This document shows, one piece after another, positions 57,907-64,000 of a DNA stretch of 64,000 bases. The notes under the pieces were generated by a model. It saw nothing but the letters and a program-made list of their open reading frames with translations, did not search any database and had not been told where the DNA came from. Numbering within the stretch: the stretch's first letter is position 1; every line of letters begins with the position of its first letter. Both the position numbers and the translations under genes were made by a program. This stretch comes from Vesta saturnalis (taxonomy: Eukaryota > Arthropoda > Insecta > Coleoptera > Lampyridae). The DNA lies in contig JARFJB010002193.1 of the NCBI GenBank assembly GCA_036346205.1, positions 286,001-350,000 on the forward strand. Direction: 5' to 3'.

Positions 57907-58288
57907 AGAATATTTTAATTAAACTTGATCACTAAGTCTTAATTGTCTATAAACGGTAGATTAAGTGCTGTTACTAAACGCACATATGTTTACCGCAGTA
58001 TTATCAATGTCCAATACTGTCTAATTTACAATACTTAACACCTTTGGTTATTTAAAGGATCACCCTAAAAGCTTCTTTTTGATCGCGTGGGTTTTACATA
58101 ATAGAATATTTTAATTGCTATTAATTATCTATAACCGGTCGATTAAGTGTTGTTTCTAAACGCACATATGTTTACCTCAGTATTATTAATGCCCAATACT
58201 GTCTAATTTATAATACTTAACACCTTTGGTTGTATAAAAGATCACTCTAAAAGCTACTTTTTGATCGCGTGGGTTTTATACATAATAC
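57907..58288 (+). repeat. Direct tandem duplication, about 190 bases x 2
   Basis: Copy 1 (57907-58101) and copy 2 (58102-58288) both contain AGAATATTTTAATT, GATTAAGTG(C/T)TGTT, CTAAACGCACATATGTTTAC, CCAATACTGTCTAATTTA, TACTTAACACCTTTGGTT and TTTTTGATCGCGTGGGTTTT. They differ by scattered substitutions and a small deletion. Confidence 0.93.
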
Positions 58289-58430
58289 CTTTTTTTACTC
58301 AATGGTTGCTGTTTCTTACAAATCTGTTTAAACACTTCTTAAATTATTGGAAAAATTTAATAATCTTTTAATACTTCATCCCCAAAATGGGTTTTTAAAG
58401 TAAACTAATACACAGGGTACTCCGCGACTC

Positions 58431-59778
58431 GACCGACAAACTTATACCATATATTCGGGCGGTCATTACAATCAACAAATGTTATATAACCTATAGGTGA
58501 ATTCCTACAATTTAGTAAACCCTGACGAATTCATGGCTTTTGTGCTGTAATATTAATTTAAGCCATTATGCCGCGTTTTACTAATGCAAAGTATTCTAAT
58601 ATGGTTTCGTTGTATGGTTTTTGCAATGGAAGTGGACGTGCTGCAGCTGCGGAGTACCTCAGGCGATACCCAGTTCGCATTGTTCCTCACCACACAACAC
58701 TTTCAAACGTTTTTCGATGTTTAAGAGAGACATGATCTTTTCCAAATCGTTGTGTAGAAAAAGAGGGATTTTGAATACGCTGAAGTAGTTTTAAATGAAG
58801 TTGAACGAAGTCTTTCTACCAGTATTTGTAGAATATCTCATACAACGGGAAATCCTCAAACCAACGTAAGGAGAGTTCTGCACCTTAATGGGCTTTATTC
58901 CTATCGTTCACAAAAACAGTCCAGCATTTACTTCCTGAAGATTTAGAAAATTGAGTACGGTATTGTCAGTGGTTACAAAATAATTTGGAGGTATTTTCCA
59001 CACATACTTTTTACTGATGAGGCCCAGTTTATAAGGAATGGTATTAACAACACACATAATTCTCACATCTGGGCGGATCAAAATCCACACGAAACAATAG
59101 TGGTTAACGACCAACATCGATTTTCTGTCAACGTGTGGTGCGCCTTGTTAAATAATCATCTTATTGGGCCTCAGTTTATTGAAGAGCGTCTTAATGCAGA
59201 AACTTACCTTCACTTTTTGGAAGAAGAATTGGTGAATTACGTGGAAGATATTCGTTTGGAAGCTCGTCGTGGCATGTGGTTCCAACAAGATGGGACACTA
59301 CCAAATTTTGGGAGGAGAGTGACAATGTTTCTTAATGAAAATTTTCTGAAAAGGTGGATAGGACGAGGTGGTCCTGTACATTGTCCAGCTCGGTCACCTG
59401 ATTTGTCGCCTTTAGATTTTTTTGTGGGGTTGTCTCAAATCTCGCGTGTATAGCAATGGTAAACCAGATACACGCGAAGAATTTACTGACCATATAGTTG
59501 AAGCTACTAATTCTTTAGAGATTGAATGGGCAGCAATTAACTGGCAACATTCTATGACACGAAGAATAGCTGCTTGTTTGCAAAATGGCTGTTATAATTT
59601 TGAACAGTTACTGTAATTTTGTGTTAGTTATCTATCAATTTATGAATAAATTTTCTTTTCTCTTTTTTTATTTAAATTCCATCGATATCTATGAAACAAA
59701 GAGGAATTTACCTATAGGTTACACAACATTTTTTGATCATAATGACCGCCAGAGTATATGGTACAAGTTTGTCGCGCG
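58431..59778 (+). mobile_element. Mariner-like element H, complete
   Basis: Imperfect TIRs of about 67 bases. The left arm 58431-58497 reads GACCGACAAACTTATACCAT, then GGGCGGTCATTA and ATAACCTATAG. The right arm 59712-59778 reads CTATAGGTTACACAAC, TAATGACCGCC, and ATGGTACAAGTTTGTCGCGC. The outer bases diverge; on the right TA follows at 59779. The length is about 1.35 kb, typical for mariner, and it contains one transposase pseudogene. Its TIRs are far shorter than those of elements B, C, D and F although the transposase is related. Confidence 0.88.
58568..59616 (+). pseudogene. Mariner-like transposase of element H, broken
   Basis: Starts ATG at 58568: MPRFTNAKYSNMVSLYGFCN, GSGRAAAAEYLRRYP, TLSNVFRCLRET, then TGA where glycine is expected (classic '..RETGSF' end of the DUF4817 HTH). 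After a shift come EYAEVVLNEVERSLSTSICR, NPQTNVRRVLHLNGLYSYR, a second shift, then FTDEAQFIRNG (first catalytic Asp), FSVNVWCALLNNHLIGPQF, and WFQQDGTLPNFGRR (second). The third lies in WIGRGGPVHCPARSPDLS and PLDFF. A one-base shift at about 59430 follows, then WGCLKSRVYSNGKPDTREEF and MTRRIAACLQNGC. All three aspartates are present, but the frame is broken at least four times. Confidence 0.87.
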
Positions 59779-59779
59779 T

Positions 59780-60950
59780 AACCACCCCTCTCTAAGCATA
59801 ACACTGAGCCCGAGTGTATCTTCTACCCTGTCCTCTCCCTTATAAAGATCCAGGCATCCATTTTTTAAAACAACATCACATGTCTTTTCTAGTTAGAAAA
59901 AAGGGCTGCAAGGAAACTAACGCAATCGATACTTCAAAATATCTGCCATCTTGAAATTTTTATGAAAATATTAATAATAATTCTTCGAAACACTCAATTT
60001 CCGCATCCATACTTACCACATTCCACATTCGGATCTAGGTTCAACTTTTACTGAAAGTCTCACATTTGCTTCCGCAAAATTAAGTAAATTTAAACAACAT
60101 TTGTCCTTGAGCATACATAAAATTTTCTATTGTGAAATACTAAATCATTTGTACAAGCAAAGATATACATACATATTCTTCCTCTGCACTTTAATGTAAC
60201 ATCATAAATTCACAAGCCATCCATTTACAGCAATTTTAAACTCACATTCTTTAAAGTGCAGTAGCTATCACTATTGTCTTACTAAAGCGTTATATCTCGT
60301 TCAAATTTAATACTTCCAACTCATAAATATTTATACCACATTTAAGTATAATTTACATAATACTCGCTTTACTAAAAATTATGTACACACAAAAAATTGT
60401 TCGTGCGAACTCACGTTCATGTTTTATCAATAAATAATAATAAATAATCTTACAATCTATCCAAAATCACGGCTGCGAAGAACTCGTGCATAACAATAAA
60501 TCTAGCTGATAACCTCCAATAGGATCAGGAGCGACGCCGAATGATTTAACAACGATTTCAAAACCCTTCCTGACCTCGGTTTGAGTAACTAAGTTTTATA
60601 GAAAGTGAAAATACTTTAAATCTCGTCATACTTCGCTACTTTTACGTTTAGAGCTTGCTAGGACTGAGTTGATAATTTAAAAAAAAAACGACAAAAATAG
60701 TAATCTAATCGTTAGATCAAAAACAATGAAACAATGTTGATATAAGCAAAAAGGTTTCGTAGATATTTGAGGGCTATAGCACCGCAGTGTTTATCTTATG
60801 TAACCATAGACAGAGCTCAAGCGGGTTTTATCCACGAAACAGCTGTTACTTGAACACTGTCACATTTTGTAGACAAGATGTGTCTACCACTTTCACAAAT
60901 AGACGCTAGGGATGCGATTATATATTAAAAAAGATGTGGAGATGCGTATG
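59780..60950. other. AT-rich intergenic DNA
   Basis: No coding motif, RNA gene or repeat boundary recognised. Confidence 0.55.
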
Positions 60951-60994
60951 GTCTTAAACTGGACTTATTGAAATGCATCAACGATATTATAATT

Positions 60995-61300
60995 TAGATG
61001 AGAATAAAATTTTTAATTCAATCTTTCTTGACCTTACAAAAACATTTGACTTTCACACAATATTCTTTTGTCTAAATTACGTTTTTACAAATTCCACCAC
61101 AAAAGCATTGGATTGATAAGCTCTTATCTAAATATTGGGCAACAGTTCGTGAAATATAATAACAAACAATTTGAAATATTGGTACTAAATACTGGAGTAC
61201 CACAAGGTTCGAGAATTGCTCAATATTGCCGATGATACTACGATAACTAATATCTCAAAATCTGATTTGCAAAATGATTTGAACAATAATATATTACTTA
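60995..61300 (+). pseudogene. Non-LTR reverse transcriptase fragment with internal deletion
   Basis: Fragments read SIFLDLTKTFD (the FLDL.KAFD catalytic block), LSKLRFYNFHHKSIG-like sequence, ISSYL, KYNNKQFEILVLNTGVPQGS (GVPQGS block at about 61191-61212) and then ADDTTITN (second catalytic block at 61228-61242). Normally about 35-40 residues separate the last two; here only a few are left, so an internal deletion removed the middle of the active site. Several stops. It is a different LINE clade from the 45-50 kb copy. Confidence 0.75.
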
Positions 61301-61375
61301 TTGCAATAATGTAATGGGCTTCGTCAAAAAAATTGATACTGAACAAACAAAGATACAATTACCAATCACCCATAG

Positions 61376-61378
<3 letters not shown>

Positions 61379-61440
<62 letters not shown>
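61379..61440. repeat. (AT)n microsatellite
   Basis: About 62 bases of AT between the reverse transcriptase fragment and the Penelope-like fragment. Confidence 0.97.
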
Positions 61441-61442
<2 letters not shown>

Positions 61443-62037
61443 AGAAAGACTTTGAAGACCATACGATATCCGAATTCACGGAAAAACCAAGGATATAGCT
61501 TAGATACGTGGACGATACTTTCCTAGTTTGGCAAAACGGCAAGCATAAGATTCCTAGATCATCTAAATAGTCGTGCACCCTCCATAAAATGCATAATGGA
61601 ATTGGAGTCGGAACAAAAACTGCCATTCCGGGATGTGCTTGTACACAGGAATGATACCATATATACAAGGTACCTCAGATAAAATACGAAGGATAGGCAG
61701 AAAATACAAGATACACACTGCCTTCAAATTGACGAGAGCGCTCAGGGGAATGCTAACCAAAACCAAACCACACAAAGAAGGGCAGAATTCCAAGAATTGT
61801 GTATACAACTTACCATGCGAATGCGGCAGAGCATACGTAGGAAAGAGCTGTAGACCACTCAGAGTGAGAACACAGGAACATAAGAACAACGCCCGCAAGC
61901 GCGAAACAGAAGAATCAAAAATCGCCGCATACATCACACTAGCAGAAAATCCAATAAGCCAATCTACTGTGGCAGTGAAACCCATATGGATTTCAATAAT
62001 GCGCGAAGAGCTTAAACGCAATACACCTGCGCAATAA
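61441..62037 (+). mobile_element. Penelope-like element, 3' half (RT end plus GIY-YIG endonuclease)
   Basis: The 5' part reads RYVDDTFLVWQNGKHKI (RYVDDTF is the catalytic block of Penelope-type reverse transcriptases). After a one-base shift come RFLDHLNSRAPSIKCIMELE and EQKLPFRDVLVHRND. The endonuclease frame (61633-62037) reads MIPYIQGTSDKIRRIGRKYK, then CVYNLPCECGRAYVGKSCRP and RVRTQEHKNNARK. This is the GIY-YIG nuclease in its Penelope form (Y.L.C.CG..Y.G), with the catalytic arginine in RVRTQEHK and a later E(ESK). The 5' half of the element, including most of the RT, is missing. The endonuclease part is undamaged. Confidence 0.85.
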
Positions 62038-62244
62038 GTTACGGCGCAACATGCGCAATAAAGTACTGTACAACCACGGGTTGAGTTTACAAGAGGAAAT
62101 CTTTTTTATTGCTCATTTCTAACAAAAAAACATTCTTTACAAAAACTTTTGCTTGCTTTAAAACCTCCAAAACACTCATCAGATTTTAACTTACCCTTTC
62201 CCAAGTCTAGTTATTACATTTTGTTTATAATAAATATCATTGAT

Positions 62245-62875
62245 ACATTGTGAAGGATACGGTTCCGTCAGACCGTGTCGGTATCACATTAAGGAACCTA
62301 AATTACCCAGATAAACCAATTGGCGTATCATTTAGAAGAGTTGACCAGTTGCCGGTGGGGGTGATAATGTCGTTACTTGTTAGTTTGAAATGTGGATAAA
62401 GTGACTGTACCTGTTGGCTATGCACCCAAAAACTTGACAGGCTTAAAGTTTGAAGACTTTTGTAAAAACAAAAGGCGGGGTATTATTGTTGTACCGACGA
62501 CAATCAACGAAAATAACTGTTTAGCTCGCGGTCTAGTCTTAGCAATAGCGTTTAGAAATAACGACGCAACCCGCAGTAGCATGGAAACGGGATGTCCTTT
62601 ACTTCAAGTGCGAGCTATGCAGCTTTGCCAAAACAACGGTGTAGATCTTAGTCAAGGTGGTGGTTACGAGCATATTCAATCATTTCAAAATCATTTAACT
62701 TCATATACCATTGTAGTTTATAATTCGCGAATAGGTGATTCGGTTTACTTTGAGGGTCCCAGGGAACTGGGTAGAGTAGTTTTAAATTTAATACTCGCAT
62801 TGGAGTTGACCTTGAGCCGGAAAAAAGTCGAGTTTAGTAGCTCCTCCGGAAAATTTGAATTTGTATTCTAATAAA
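62245..62875 (+). pseudogene. Polinton DNA polymerase B, N-terminal fragment
   Basis: The frame from about 62245 reads DTVPSDRVGITLRNLNYP and DKPIGVSFRRVDQLPVGV, then stops at 62393. A shifted frame (62392-62871) continues with VTVPVGYAPKNLTGLKFEDF, RRGIIVVPTTINENNCLARG and LVLAIAF. Then LQVRAMQLCQNNGVDLSQGG, GYEHIQSFQNHLTSYTIVVY follow. This matches the long N-terminal region before the exonuclease and polymerase domains of Polinton protein-primed polymerases ('DH.G..I.N......I..SFRR.DQL', 'N.D..CLARALV.A.A', 'FQ..L..Y.I.VY'). The catalytic domains are absent. Direction is opposite to the Polinton relic at 26.9-29.8 kb, so it is a separate fragment. Confidence 0.72.
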
Positions 62876-63355
62876 AGGTCCTAGTATTGTAAAGCTGTTA
62901 TAGGAACCTGTTCGCGAGCTTCGCCCCGGTCATAAAAATTGTATTCTAATAATGGGGAAGAAGAATTAATAGATAAGACGTGTAAAGGTGATGACAAGTG
63001 TTTTTTCATAATAAAAAGATGTTATTCAATCCGTGTTTATTATCATTAATTTTTATTAGGGCCAGTTTTACTTTTTATCAGATATTTCATATAGGTAAAA
63101 TTTTGCGACGAGGCTTTCATCGAAGGCTGTTTCGGCGATCAGCACTCCAACCCTCCCGAACATAATCGAGATTATCCAAAATAGCTTAGGGATCGTTTAA
63201 ATTAAAAAGAAACTAGATTTACAGCACCTTCATTTTTACATAAACAAATAGGTGAATACATTTTTTACCAATGTTATTTAATTAACAGAAACATTTTTCG
63301 CTATGTTAATTTCTTCCGGTATTGTAGAAAAAGAAGTAACATTAACAGCAAACTA

Positions 63356-64000
63356 AACCCATATCCTGGAAACAGCACCCTTTCCCAAGCTTGCTTACTA
63401 TCCGCAAGGAAGCGTAAGTTGGACCTGGAGGAAATGGCTTTAAAGAAACGAAAATTGGGCTATATACAACAGGCTAGCAGTATAAAATAAGTGTATATGG
63501 ATTTATTGGAAAAAGAACAAACAACGACAGAGTTTAAACAAAATATTATTAACAATTTTAATTCTTATTGGGAGAATCTGGATACAAATGGGACTTATAA
63601 AATGCCCGCCTTCGTCGTTAATAATAAGAGACAATACCCACATGTTGGAGCACTTGCAGAACCTTTTATTACGTTTAATACAAACGGTACGAACACATTT
63701 AATGGTAATACGTTTGATAAAATAGAGAATATTGTACCACATTCCAAAGCACTAGAAAATTTGGAAGAAGAATATTTTATCCAACAAGATGCAAGAAATC
63801 AATTAAGGCTACAAACTGTAAGAAATTGGAACAGTTATCCGAGGAGGCTGAATTACTTATAATAGGTATTAAACAGATAATCTATAGAAATAAATTGCGT
63901 TATATATTACAATTAGAAAATATGGGCTCGTTGTACATATCTAATTATTGGTTAGAAAGGGAATTGGAAGAACAATGTATAGATTTAAATTATAAAGCTA
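63356..64000 (+). pseudogene. Unrecognised coiled-coil frame, runs off the window
   Basis: I do not recognise the family. A plus-strand frame begins near 63356 with a lysine/leucine-rich helix (SARKRKLDLEEMALKKRKLG, then YIQQASSIK). It meets a TAA at 63488 and continues in the same frame as MDLLEKEQTTTEFKQNIINN, FNSYWENLDTNGTYKMPAFV, HVGALAEPFITFNTNG and NLEEEYFIQQD up to 63862. Homology-free but coding-like text then continues in another frame from about 63806 (KLEQLSEEAELLIIGIKQII, LENMGSLYISNYWLERELEE) to the window end. The charged helix resembles the C-terminal coiled coil of MSANTD/NAIF1-like, transposon-derived proteins, but that is a guess. It could also belong to the Polinton fragment just upstream. 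Confidence 0.4.

Noticed and set aside
61366..62021. Minus-strand frames opposite the Penelope-like fragment
   Set aside because: Antisense of the GIY-YIG and RT text; no domain of their own.

Overview
The window reads as arthropod, most likely insect, nuclear DNA. It is AT-rich. It has eukaryotic element families (Tc1/mariner relatives with an HTH of the DUF4817 type, piggyBac, Polinton/Maverick, LINEs, a Penelope-like element). It also has long (AT)n and (GT)n tracts, and no operons, Shine-Dalgarno sites or bacterial genes. I recognise no host housekeeping gene. Nearly every protein-like stretch is a transposon relic broken by stops or frameshifts. Species cannot be named from this sequence.

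Layout. 1-1080 is a GTGTGA-type array. 1081-8250 is AT-rich DNA with an (AT)n tract, fragments of a foldback repeat (3145-3480) and a dispersed repeat 'A' (6560-8060). About 8255-21945 is a 13.7 kb array with almost no A on the + strand. It is built from GTGTGC, GTGTCT and GTGTCC hexamers and (GT)n, with landmarks that recur in a loose higher-order order. The array runs directly into the left arm of a long inverted (foldback) repeat that ends near 23325 in a short CA tract. 23330-26880 is mostly anonymous, with a GC-rich tandem patch.

26885-29757 (minus strand) is a decayed Polinton: integrase, then a probable minor capsid protein, then the major capsid protein. 30-60 kb is a nest of DNA transposons. 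A Tc1-like fragment is present twice (31.4 and 34.9 kb), each copy split at the same place by a mariner-like element with very long terminal inverted repeats (TIRs). One of those copies carries a further long-TIR element inside it. An intact MADF-domain reading frame lies between the copies. More long-TIR elements occupy 39778-41523, 41582-42986 and 47398-49803; the last splits a minus-strand LINE (45.6-50.5 kb) inside its endonuclease domain. A 3.1 kb piggyBac (52283-55377) sits in a TTAA of another copy of repeat A and itself carries a small foldback element. A further mariner relative occupies 58431-59778.

The last 4 kb holds a truncated non-LTR reverse transcriptase, the 3' half of a Penelope-like element with its GIY-YIG endonuclease, the N-terminal part of a Polinton DNA polymerase B, and an unrecognised coiled-coil reading frame that runs off the window. 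These parts do not form a working pathway; they are layers of insertion. The nesting gives a relative order of events in several places: LINE before long-TIR element, repeat A before piggyBac before MITE, Tc1 before mariner before nested element. The least explained feature is the strand-pure GT array and its junction with the foldback repeat.
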